Shown piece after piece: positions 7,789 through 15,830 of a stretch of 15,830 bases of DNA (position 1 is the first letter of the stretch; every line of letters starts with the position of its first letter). The notes below the pieces were generated by a model, which searched no databases, was not told the DNA's origin, and saw only the letters and a program-made list of their open reading frames with translations. The translations under genes were made by a program, and so were the position numbers. The stretch covers positions 1 to 15,830 of the forward strand of contig JAHLFU010000190.1 of assembly GCA_018883665.1 (NCBI GenBank), written 5' to 3'. The stretch is from Paraprevotella stercoravium (GTDB lineage Bacteria > Bacteroidota > Bacteroidia > Bacteroidales > Bacteroidaceae).

Positions 7789-9095
7789 ATGATAAAAACA
7801 AAATATCTCTTTGGAGTGTTGTCTTTAGCAACCTGTCTACCTGTTTTTGCACAAGATTTTTTATCTTTGCAACAATGCCGGGAAATGGCACTGTCCTACA
7901 ATCAGGACCTGAAGGCTGCTACGCATAAGGTTACCGCTTATGAAGCCTTGCACCGTTCGGCAAAATCCGATCTTTATCCCAAGATCTCGGCCAGTGGCGA
8001 CGCTACCTATACCGGAAACCCGCGTGAGTTTACCTTTACCAAAAGCGAAACTCCCTGGACCATAAGAGGCAAACACAGCCAATATGGCATTGGGGTCAAC
8101 ATAGAACAACCACTTTATCGGGAGGTGGCCTTCGGGCACAAGTTCGAAAATCGGCTGCCGAACAGGAACAGGCACGTCTGGCCGCCAATCTGACCGGCAG
8201 CGAGGTGATTCTCGAAACCGACCGGATTTACTGGAACTTCGTTGCTTGTCAGGAACTGCTACAGATAGCCCGTCAATACTATCACACAACCGATTCTCTG
8301 ACCCGAACCATAGCGGAGCGTGTTGAAGCGGAACTTACCGACCGCAGCGATCTGCTGATGGCAGAGGTTAAACGCAACGATGCCGCCTATCGCCTGCGGG
8401 AATCCGAACGCCAATGGGATATAGCCCGTATGACTCTGGCTTCGTTCATCGGTCTTCCGGAAGAAAGCAGTTTGCAAACCGATTCCATCGTCAAGCCCCT
8501 TTACCAAACCGAGACGCAGGGCCTACAAGCCGACAGTCTGTTTCAGGTCCGCCCGGAATACGGAATTGCCTCCCGGCAGATAGACATTCAAAACGAACAG
8601 ACAAAAATCAACCGGGCGAAATATCTGCCGCGTCTTACTGTCGGGGCTACCGGACAGTATGGATCTCCAGGTTATGATTTCCATTCAGATATGGATCCCA
8701 ACTATCAGCTATATGCCAAACTCAATGTTCCGGTTTTCGAATGGGGCAAACGCAAGCATCAGCACACGGCGGACAAGTCACGCACGGAAATGGCACGGGA
8801 ACAGGCCAGCAAGGTACGTGATCAGTTGACTCTGGAAATCCAGGTTACGGCACATAATCAGGACGAAGCGGTCAAACAAGTCACCCTGACGGAAAGTTCG
8901 GTTGAAAAGGCTCATGAAAACAGTCTGCTCTCCCTCGACCAATATAAGGAAGGACTGGTGTCTATCACAGAGGTACTTGATGCGCAGATCTATTATCTCG
9001 AAGCCCGCAAGAATTTTGTCACATCCAAATATAATGCCCAGATTGCCCGGAGCGAATATCTCAAGGCCAGTGGCAGTTTCAATAGTTTTAATTAA
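7789..9095 (+). pseudogene. TolC-family outer-membrane efflux protein, interrupted by a single-base frameshift
   Basis: Starts at ATG 7789 with a signal peptide ending in VFAQ (cleavage near residue 21), then the family opening LSLQQCREMALSYNQDL. After the conserved QPLYR at about residue 111 the frame is lost and a stop follows at 8191-8193. From 8121 the next frame continues as GGGLRAQVRKSAAEQEQARLA and runs to 9095 with the second TolC repeat (helical, IDIQNEQTKINRAKYLPRL in shorter form NRAKYLPRL). One extra base at the GGG of 8120-8122 restores 435 residues, the usual size. It would form the outer-membrane channel of the tripartite pump. It lies 35 bases after the pump gene. The internal GTG at 8205 is not a credible start, since it would lack a signal peptide and half of the first repeat. 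Confidence 0.88.
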
Positions 9096-9195
9096 GACAT
9101 ACAGACACAATTACGGCTCCCGATAAGGAAATAACATAAAATTCATACTTTCCGTATGCGAACACCCTTCTTCAAATCGTTTTTCTGAATCTCAC

Positions 9196-9219
9196 AATAC
9201 TCAAATTCGAGTATTTTTT
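9196..9219 (+). terminator. Terminator of the efflux operon
   Basis: AATACTC (9196-9202) and GAGTATT (9209-9215) form a perfect 7-bp stem with a 6-base loop, running into six T (9214-9219). It lies 100 bases after the channel gene and before the predicted xusA promoter, separating the two operons. The stem is short and only moderately GC-rich. Confidence 0.6.
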
Positions 9220-9246
9220 ACCTTAAAATATTACCTTTTTTTGGCG

Positions 9247-9278
9247 ATTGCACTCTATATCTTATCTATGTAATTTTG
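9247..9278 (+). promoter_or_regulatory. Predicted xusAB promoter
   Basis: ATTG (9247-9250) as -33, a 20-base spacer and TAATTTTG (9271-9278), a complete match to TAnnTTTG. Transcription would start near 9284, about 60 bases before the chosen xusA start. This placement rules out the longest reading frame, whose TTG at 9248 lies inside the -33 element. I see no convincing Fur-box palindrome in the leader. Confidence 0.6.
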
Positions 9279-9343
9279 CATCGTTTTTAGGAGACACATC
9301 ACAAAAGATATACAAATACATTACTAACTTTTTAGATAAGATT

Positions 9344-11722
9344 TTGAAAACAAAGGTTATTACACTGCTTTGCCTCCTGTTCATGATGAGAGCTACAGAA
9401 ACAATGCAGGCACAAAAAAAAGGAGTCATCAGCGGTAAGATTCTTTCAACCACAAAAGAGATTATGGACTTCGCCATCGTACAATTGGAAGGGACCTCCT
9501 ATGGTGGAGCCACCAATGACCAGGGAATCTATCATCTGGAAGCACCGGCCGGAGAATATACGCTTACAGTCAAGGCCATGGGCTACCAGACGGTAAGCAA
9601 AAAAGTTACCGTGCGCTCCGGCAAGCACCAAAAAATCAATCTGAAGATAGCCCCTGCAGAGATGGAACTGGGCGAGGTGCAGGTGCAGGCCCGCCATACG
9701 GACCGCATCAAGAAATCGGCCTTCAACGCCATAGCGGTAGACCTGAAAGATATTGCCGGACTGAACAAGAATCTGGGCGATGCCATCGCTTCGGTTCCGG
9801 GCATCAAGTTACGCGAATCGGGCGGTGTCGGCTCGGACATGCAGGTCACTCTCGACGGCTTCAGCGGCAAACATGTCAAGGTCTTTATCGACGGCGTACC
9901 TCAGGAAGGCGTAGGCAGTTCGTTCGGTCTGAACAATATCCCCGTCAACTTTGCCGACCGTATTGAGGTTTACCGTGGTGTGGTACCGGTAGGATTCGGT
10001 GCGGATGCCATTGGCGGAGTCATCAATATTGTGACCAAGCAGCAACGCCAGAGCTGGTTTGCCGATGCGGCCTATACCTTCGGTTCGTTCAACACACACA
10101 AATCCTATATAAACTTCGGACAGACCTTCCGCAACGGTCTTACTTACGAAATCAATGCCTTTCAGAACTATTCCGACAATAATTATTGGGTAGATGCTCC
10201 AGTGCAGAATTTCGAAACCGGAGCCCTGAATGTGAAGAAACTGGTTCGTGTACAACGTTTCCACGACACCTATCACAACGAAGCCATTTCCGGTAAGGTG
10301 GGTGTCAAAGGAAAGAACTGGGCCGACCGGATGCTTTTCGGTTTCACCTTCTCGAATATGTATCAGGATGTGCAGAACGGTGTGAAGCAGAAAATCGTCT
10401 ATGGCGACAAGCACCGCAAGGGGCATTCCTTCATGCCGTCGTTCGAATATGCCAAGCGCAACCTGTTTACCAAAGGTCTGGATGTGGTGCTTACGGCAAA
10501 CTACAACCGCAACGCTACCACACAGGTAGATACCTCTCAGTATGAATACAACTGGCTGGGAGAAAAGCATCTGATGAACTCACGCGGAGAGCAGTCATAC
10601 CAGCATATGCGTTCCGACAATGACAACTGGAACAGCACTCTCACCGCCAACTACCGGCTGCACGATATCCATACCTTCACTTTGAATCACGTGTTCAACG
10701 CCTTCCGTCGCAGCAACACCTCGCTGTTGGCCAAAGAAGAGCAGACAGATCCCATTGCCAAGGAAACACGTAAGAATATCACGGGTTTGTCTTACCGTCT
10801 GATGCCTTCCGACAAATGGAACCTGACCGCTTTCGGAAAATACTACCGTCAGTACGTAGCCGGTCCCCTGGCCGAAGACGAAACCCAAAGCAATTATGTA
10901 CGCACGGAAGGAACCAATGATTTTTATGGTTTTGGAGCAGCAGGAACTTATTTCATCCTTCCGGAACTGCAGGTCAAGATGTCGTACGAACGCGCCTGCC
11001 GTCTGCCCAGCATTGAGGAGACTTTCGGCGATGAGGATCTGGAAAGCGGAGATATCGGTATCAAACCGGAACGGAGCGACAACATCAACCTGAATCTGCT
11101 TTTCAGCAAACAGATGCGCAAACACGGCCTGTTCCTCGAAGGAGGTTTCGTTTACCGCAACACAAAGGACTATATCCAGCGCCAGCTGGTTTCTCTGAGC
11201 GGAGGCAAGGAGGCTGCGGCTTATATGAACTACGGCAAAGTACTGACCTTAGGTTATAATCTGTCGGCCAAATACAACTTCAGCAAATGGTTGAGTGTGG
11301 GTGTGAACTTTACCGAAATGAATGTGCGCGACAATGAAAAGATGTCCGGCACCAGTTCGGTAGCCAATCCGGGATACAAAAGCCGGATGCCGAACCTGCC
11401 TTATCGCTTTGCCGACTCCTTTGTCACTTTCTACTGGCGCGATCTGTTCCAAAAGGGAAATACCCTCACAATAAACTACGACAACCAGTATCTGCACCAG
11501 TTCTGTTATGTATCGGAACTCTACGGTACAAACAACAGCGACTATATGGTGCCCAACCAGTTCTCACACAATCTGAGTCTGTCCTACAGCCTGCGCAACG
11601 GGCGTTACAGCCTCACTTTCGAGTGCAAGAACCTGACTGACGAGAAGCTTTATGACAACTTCAGCCTTCAGAAAGCCGGACGTGCCTTTTATGGAAAAAT
11701 CCGCGTATTCTTTGGAAGCTAG
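9344..11722 (+). CDS. xusA: TonB-dependent outer-membrane siderophore receptor, XusA-like
   Basis: Encodes 792 residues from TTG 9344. This start gives a clean signal peptide: basic MKTK, hydrophobic VITLLCLLFMM, cleavage after QA at residue 23. The next ATG (9383) would destroy it, and the open frame upstream runs into the promoter. Domains: carboxypeptidase-regulatory-like beta sandwich (about 28-110), plug (about 120-245, with NLGDAIASVPGIKL, VFIDGVPQEG and GADAIGGVINIVTK), then a 22-strand-type barrel ending in an aromatic C-terminal strand (KIRVFFGS). It would move a ferric siderophore across the outer membrane using TonB-ExbB-ExbD energy. It is followed by a DUF4374 lipoprotein and a PepSY protein, the order of Bacteroides thetaiotaomicron XusABC, which uses enterobactin and salmochelin. 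The exact substrate here is inferred from that synteny. Confidence 0.85.
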   Translation: MKTKVITLLCLLFMMRATETMQAQKKGVISGKILSTTKEIMDFAIVQLEGTSYGGATNDQGIYHLEAPAGEYTLTVKAMGYQTVSKKVTVRSGKHQKINLKIAPAEMELGEVQVQARHTDRIKKSAFNAIAVDLKDIAGLNKNLGDAIASVPGIKLRESGGVGSDMQVTLDGFSGKHVKVFIDGVPQEGVGSSFGLNNIPVNFADRIEVYRGVVPVGFGADAIGGVINIVTKQQRQSWFADAAYTFGSFNTHKSYINFGQTFRNGLTYEINAFQNYSDNNYWVDAPVQNFETGALNVKKLVRVQRFHDTYHNEAISGKVGVKGKNWADRMLFGFTFSNMYQDVQNGVKQKIVYGDKHRKGHSFMPSFEYAKRNLFTKGLDVVLTANYNRNATTQVDTSQYEYNWLGEKHLMNSRGEQSYQHMRSDNDNWNSTLTANYRLHDIHTFTLNHVFNAFRRSNTSLLAKEEQTDPIAKETRKNITGLSYRLMPSDKWNLTAFGKYYRQYVAGPLAEDETQSNYVRTEGTNDFYGFGAAGTYFILPELQVKMSYERACRLPSIEETFGDEDLESGDIGIKPERSDNINLNLLFSKQMRKHGLFLEGGFVYRNTKDYIQRQLVSLSGGKEAAAYMNYGKVLTLGYNLSAKYNFSKWLSVGVNFTEMNVRDNEKMSGTSSVANPGYKSRMPNLPYRFADSFVTFYWRDLFQKGNTLTINYDNQYLHQFCYVSELYGTNNSDYMVPNQFSHNLSLSYSLRNGRYSLTFECKNLTDEKLYDNFSLQKAGRAFYGKIRVFFGS

Positions 11723-11745
11723 AACACAACGATATTATAGAATAA

Positions 11746-13191
<1,446 letters not shown>

Positions 13192-13215
13192 AAACTCTCT
13201 CATCTTGAATGACTG

Positions 13216-13248
13216 AAAGCCTGAAGCGTCTCTTGCTTCAGGCTTTTT
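13216..13248 (+). terminator. Strong intrinsic terminator after xusB
   Basis: A perfect 12-bp stem, AAAGCCTGAAGC (13216-13227) and GCTTCAGGCTTT (13235-13246), with a 7-base loop and a run of five T (13244-13248). It is the best terminator in the window and stands between xusB and xusC, 24 bases after the xusB stop. Confidence 0.85.
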
Positions 13249-13268
13249 ACAAAACCTCAAGAAAACAT

Positions 13269-13287
13269 CATTTAGTATTGCTAAATG
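13269..13287. promoter_or_regulatory. 19-bp dyad overlapping the xusC promoter, candidate operator
   Basis: CATTTAG (13269-13275) and CTAAATG (13281-13287) are perfect inverted arms around a 5-base centre TATTG, which contains the presumed -33 element. A protein bound here would block the promoter. The 7-5-7 layout has the size of a metalloregulator site, but the sequence does not match the classic Fur box, and no second copy is seen in the window. Confidence 0.45.
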
Positions 13288-13308
13288 TAAGAATTTTCCA
13301 CATCTTTG
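13277..13308 (+). promoter_or_regulatory. Predicted separate promoter of xusC
   Basis: ATTG (13277-13280), a 20-base spacer and CATCTTTG (13301-13308, one mismatch to TAnnTTTG). Transcription would start near 13314, about 20 bases before the xusC ATG. Its position just after the xusB terminator supports independent transcription of xusC. Confidence 0.5.
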
Positions 13309-13333
13309 TTATGAATTTTTATCATTTACAACA

Positions 13334-14497
13334 ATGAGAAAAATATTTCACGACATTCACTTATGGCTTTCCGTTCCATTCGGAATTATCATTGCCTTGA
13401 TTTGCTTTTCCGGCGCCATGCTGGTATTTGAGCAGGAAATCACACAGAAAATACAAAAAGAAATCTATTTCGTAGAGGCACAAAACCGACAGCCGCTTCC
13501 GGCCGACAGTCTGATGCTGTGCGCCACCCGGCAGTTGCCCGACAGTGTATTCATTACAAACATGACCATTTATCCAGAACCGGACCGTGCCTGGCAACTT
13601 TCCCTTTCGAAACCCAAGAAAGCGGCGGCTTACATCAATCCCTATACCGGTGAACTGACGGGCAAGACCAAGCGTCTGCCTTTCTTCTCCACCATGTTCC
13701 GCCTGCACCGCTGGTTGCTCGACAGTGCCAATCCGCAGGGCGGCATCTTCTGGGGAAAGATTATTGTCGGCACCAGTACCTTAGCTTTTGTCTTCGTACT
13801 GATTTCGGGAATCTTCATCTGGTGGCCGCGCACCCGCAAGGCACTCAAAACCCGCCTGCAGATCTGCTGCAACCGGGGCATGAAACGCTTCTGGTATGAC
13901 CTGCATGTAGCCGGCGGCATGTATGCCCTGATCCTGTTATTAGCTATGGCACTGACCGGACTCACCTGGTCGTTCAGCTGGTATCGTTCCGGATTTTATA
14001 CCGTTTTCGGAGTGAAAACCTCGCAGCAGAGTCAGACCAAACAACCGGAAACAGAAAAAGGCAAATCAGACTCCCCTCAAAACGGCAAAGGACAAAAACC
14101 GCAGGAAGATGCCCGTCTGGCCAAAGTGCGGCAGAGTACTTGCAGCTGGCAGCGTGTGTATGAACAGCTGGCCGCCGAGAATCCGGAATACCGCCAGATC
14201 CAACTGTCCAAGAATACCGCTTCGGTATATTTCCACCGTTGGGGCAATCAGCGTGCTGCCGACCGCTATACCTTCGATGCGAAAAACGGACGGATTACCG
14301 AAGAAACACCTTACGCTTCGCTGGATAAGTCCGGAAAAATCCGTGGCTGGATTTACAGCGTGCATGTAGGCGAATGGGGCGGTATGCTGACCCGCATCCT
14401 CACCGTACTGGTCGCATTGCTGGGCGCTTCTCTCCCACTCACAGGATATTATCTGTGGATTGCGCGTCTGCTGCGCAAGAAACAGCGCAAAGCTTAA
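13334..14497 (+). CDS. xusC: PepSY-domain inner-membrane protein, putative ferric-siderophore reductase, XusC-like
   Basis: Encodes 387 residues with four hydrophobic helices (about 11-33, 137-161, 195-216, 353-376) and PepSY-like periplasmic regions between them. Conserved-looking histidines at the membrane edges, H9 (DIHLWLS), H125 (FRLHRWL), H191 (DLHVAGG) and H344 (VHVGEWGG), suit haem ligation as in PepSY_TM ferric reductases of the PiuB type. A hydrophilic Gln/Lys/Pro/Ser linker lies at about 231-262. In XusABC this component is thought to act at the inner membrane, after the siderophore reaches the periplasm, to release or reduce iron; the reductase activity is inference. Third gene in the xus order, 142 bases after xusB, with its own predicted promoter. 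Confidence 0.82.
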   Translation: MRKIFHDIHLWLSVPFGIIIALICFSGAMLVFEQEITQKIQKEIYFVEAQNRQPLPADSLMLCATRQLPDSVFITNMTIYPEPDRAWQLSLSKPKKAAAYINPYTGELTGKTKRLPFFSTMFRLHRWLLDSANPQGGIFWGKIIVGTSTLAFVFVLISGIFIWWPRTRKALKTRLQICCNRGMKRFWYDLHVAGGMYALILLLAMALTGLTWSFSWYRSGFYTVFGVKTSQQSQTKQPETEKGKSDSPQNGKGQKPQEDARLAKVRQSTCSWQRVYEQLAAENPEYRQIQLSKNTASVYFHRWGNQRAADRYTFDAKNGRITEETPYASLDKSGKIRGWIYSVHVGEWGGMLTRILTVLVALLGASLPLTGYYLWIARLLRKKQRKA

Positions 14498-14502
14498 TTC
14501 AT

Positions 14503-14556
14503 ACAACAAACGGCATCAGAAAGTTTCCCAAGACTTTGTCTGATGCCGTTTGTTGT
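14503..14556. terminator. Long hairpin between convergent xusC and flavoprotein genes
   Basis: An 18-bp perfect inverted repeat, arms 14503-14520 and 14539-14556, with an 18-base loop that itself can pair (AAAGT with ACTTT). It begins 6 bases after the xusC stop and lies 80 bases beyond the stop of the convergent gene. It probably serves both strands, though neither side has a long T-run. Confidence 0.7.
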
Positions 14557-14637
14557 TTAAAGGAAAGAATCCCGACATACGACATTTCTGTCATTAGATA
14601 TAGCATTCCTTTTCTACTTTTTCAAAAAATCCTTCTG

Positions 14638-15153
14638 TTATTCCATCCTACCGTATTTCATTTCCTCACCGTTCCGGTCATACTGCTTGCGTTTGCCTGT
14701 TGGCGGTTCATCCAACGTGATCCGTACAACAGCCGTGCGGTGCAGACTGCGCGCAATGGCATCGTCGAAAGCATCCATATGCTGTGGCAAGAAACGCTCA
14801 CTGATGGCCCGAAGCGCCCGGATCTTCTCCTCATCATCAGTCACCAGTTCCGCCTTTCCGAAAGCTATTGCCGAACGATACTGCAAAGTAAACGATCCGT
14901 CTTTCGGACCGACCGTCGGAGCACATTTGGTCACTGCCGACAGACAAACCTGTGGATGTGCGGCAAGAGCATCCAGCTTATCCCCTTCGGGAGCACAATG
15001 AAAATACCAAATCCGATCATCGGTACAGGCCAAAGACAGCGGAACCCCATATGCCGTTCCGTCGGCACGTGTAAAACTGACTGTAATATAAGGAGCCTTG
15101 CGCATCACCTCCAAAGCCCACTGTGAATCCATTTCTCTACTTACTTTTCTCAT
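14638..15153 (-). CDS. Nim-like pyridoxamine-phosphate-oxidase-fold flavin-binding protein
   Basis: Encodes 171 residues from ATG 15153; a TTG three codons earlier (15162) is possible but less likely. The split-barrel flavin-binding fold of the PPOX family is shown by an early strand YITVSFTRADGTAYGVPLS and by WYFHCAPEGDKLDAL (H52, G57, K59, D61), the signature shared with Nim-type proteins and related FMN/haem-binding proteins. True Nim nitroimidazole-resistance reductases have this length and motif, but many chromosomal relatives do not confer resistance, so no resistance claim is made. Cytoplasmic, single gene with its own promoter, convergent with xusC. A redox partner role in iron metabolism would be speculation. 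Confidence 0.87.
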   Translation of the reverse strand: MRKVSREMDSQWALEVMRKAPYITVSFTRADGTAYGVPLSLACTDDRIWYFHCAPEGDKLDALAAHPQVCLSAVTKCAPTVGPKDGSFTLQYRSAIAFGKAELVTDDEEKIRALRAISERFLPQHMDAFDDAIARSLHRTAVVRITLDEPPTGKRKQYDRNGEEMKYGRME

Positions 15154-15171
15154 TTTTTTCAATCATTAGAC

Positions 15172-15198
15172 TACGCTTCCATACAGAACCGAAGCGTA
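15172..15198 (-). promoter_or_regulatory. Hairpin/dyad in the leader of the flavoprotein gene
   Basis: TACGCTTC (15172-15179) and GAAGCGTA (15191-15198) form a perfect 8-bp inverted repeat with an 11-base centre. It starts about at the predicted transcription start and ends 18 bases before the ATG. It could be an operator or a 5' stabilising stem; the start codon lies outside the stem. Confidence 0.4.
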
Positions 15199-15206
15199 CG
15201 TTCCTT

Positions 15207-15238
15207 CAAAGATACACTTTTTGGTTCTTTTTCTCAAA
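15207..15238 (-). promoter_or_regulatory. Near-consensus promoter of the flavoprotein gene
   Basis: On the minus strand TTTG (complement of 15235-15238), a 20-base spacer and TATCTTTG (complement of 15207-15214) match the Bacteroidota consensus at every defined position, the best promoter in the window. Transcription would start near 15200, about 47 bases before the ATG. Confidence 0.7.
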
Positions 15239-15342
15239 GAGATTTTTCACAAAACCCGTGATTTTCTTTTTCTCTTTTCTTTGTATTTCTCTGATTTTTT
15301 GCGAATATTGTGATTCTCTTTGAAAATCAAAAGGAATCCGTC

Positions 15343-15830
15343 ATGAAAAGAATGATCCTCTTCTTAGGCCTGGGTAGTTTACTGACTTTAAGTTGCACCA
15401 AACGATATACCACCATTATCGGCGGAGCAGATCAGCCGACCGCCATATTCATTGCCGATTCTCTTACTCTGCAAGGAAAAGGACTGGAATTAACCTGCCA
15501 AATGCACCGCTTGGCAAACAACGAGACCTACATCAAATATTGCAGTCATTCGGATGAAATCAATAAGCTGGCAGCGCATATCGGCCGAACGGACTATTCC
15601 GTACCGAAAAAAATATTTGCCATCAGCCATTTGAAGTCCATTCAGAACTTTGAGACCGACAGCACTATCCGGACATTACTGGCAGACAAGATGGTACGTA
15701 CCATCCCTTCATTAATCAATGCGCAAAGCGGAAGCACTACGCTGGCCGCAACTACCCTGTTCGTAACCGAAGATGTATTTCTTCATAACAGTCTGAAGGA
15801 AAGCACCATCTATCTGTATGTCTATGAAGG
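15343..15830 (+). CDS. Lipoprotein with a GGADQPT motif, truncated by the window edge
   Basis: An open frame of 162 codons runs off the right end without a stop. The ATG is preceded by AAGGAA at 15331-15336, a good ribosome binding site for this group. The start has a lipoprotein signal, lipobox TLSC with lipidation at C18. Just after the lipid anchor, residues 25-38 read IIGGADQPTAIFIA, which closely resembles the conserved IIGGADGPT-type segment of the beta subunits of sodium-pumping decarboxylases (OadB/MmdB/GcdB), but without any of their membrane helices. The rest is a soluble alpha/beta-looking sequence with Cys51 and Cys67. I do not recognise the family and assign no function. A weak -7-like TCTCTTTG lies at 15315-15322. 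Confidence 0.75.
   Translation, partial: MKRMILFLGLGSLLTLSCTKRYTTIIGGADQPTAIFIADSLTLQGKGLELTCQMHRLANNETYIKYCSHSDEINKLAAHIGRTDYSVPKKIFAISHLKSIQNFETDSTIRTLLADKMVRTIPSLINAQSGSTTLAATTLFVTEDVFLHNSLKESTIYLYVYE

Noticed and set aside
8205..9095. A separate 296-residue TolC-like protein starting at GTG 8205.
   Set aside because: TolC-family sequence continues upstream of this codon in the same frame to 8121 and then in the first frame to 7789; it is the distal part of one frameshifted gene.
9144..9158. Small hairpin CATAC-TTTCC-GTATG after the channel gene.
   Set aside because: A 5-bp stem without a T-run is too weak to call; the terminator at 9196-9219 is better supported.
9279..9343. Search for a Fur box in the xusA leader.
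   Set aside because: Only short direct repeats (TTTTTAG near 9284 and 9328) are seen, with no palindrome resembling the GATAATGATAATCATTATC type, so no iron-regulator site is claimed.
9809..10570. A 253-codon open frame on the minus strand inside xusA (also 10595-11125).
   Set aside because: Both are antisense to a well-supported TonB-dependent receptor and show no family features or start signals.
14374..15126. A 250-codon open frame on the plus strand over the flavoprotein gene.
   Set aside because: It lies opposite the clearly recognisable PPOX gene and overlaps the end of xusC; its translation has no recognisable domain, so it is a shadow frame.

Overview
The window looks like a chromosomal segment from a gut-type Bacteroidales (Bacteroides/Phocaeicola/Parabacteroides range). 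The reasons are the gene content (a TonB-dependent receptor with an N-terminal carboxypeptidase-regulatory-like domain, a DUF4374 lipoprotein, a PepSY membrane protein), the many lipoboxes, the weak Shine-Dalgarno sequences, and repeated matches to the Bacteroidota promoter pattern TTTG-N19-20-TAnnTTTG. I cannot name the species. No tRNA, rRNA, CRISPR array, insertion sequence or phage gene is visible.

Layout. (1) 106-1743, minus strand: a two-gene unit, Nif3/YbgI-type metalloprotein then a coiled-coil C4 zinc-ribbon protein, ending in a hairpin terminator. (2) 1835-3277, minus strand: fetA-fetB, an ATPase and permease of the FetAB iron-export ABC family. (3) 3278-3671: a 394-base divergent control region with a promoter on each strand, two tandem palindromes at the predicted start of the rightward transcript, and a terminator-like hairpin in its leader. 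(4) 3672-9095, plus strand: a tripartite RND efflux operon (lipoprotein adaptor, inner-membrane pump, TolC-like outer-membrane channel). The pump and the channel genes each carry one apparent single-base loss that breaks the frame, so as written only the adaptor is intact. (5) 9247-14497, plus strand: a locus matching xusA-xusB-xusC, the Bacteroides xenosiderophore (ferric enterobactin/salmochelin) uptake system. A strong terminator follows xusB, and xusC appears to have its own promoter overlapped by a 19-bp dyad. (6) 14503-15238, minus strand: a small Nim-like flavin-binding protein with a near-consensus promoter, convergent with xusC across a long hairpin. (7) 15343 to the right edge, plus strand: the start of a lipoprotein carrying a GGADQPT motif, cut off by the window.

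How the parts may relate: a predicted iron exporter (FetAB) and a siderophore importer with a putative membrane ferric reductase (XusABC) lie about 6 kb apart, around a drug/metabolite efflux operon. The iron link between the two flanks follows from family knowledge; co-regulation is not demonstrated by any shared operator I can see. The most notable direct observations are the paired frameshifts in the efflux operon, the operator/leader architecture upstream of it, the split control of xusAB and xusC, and the edge lipoprotein.
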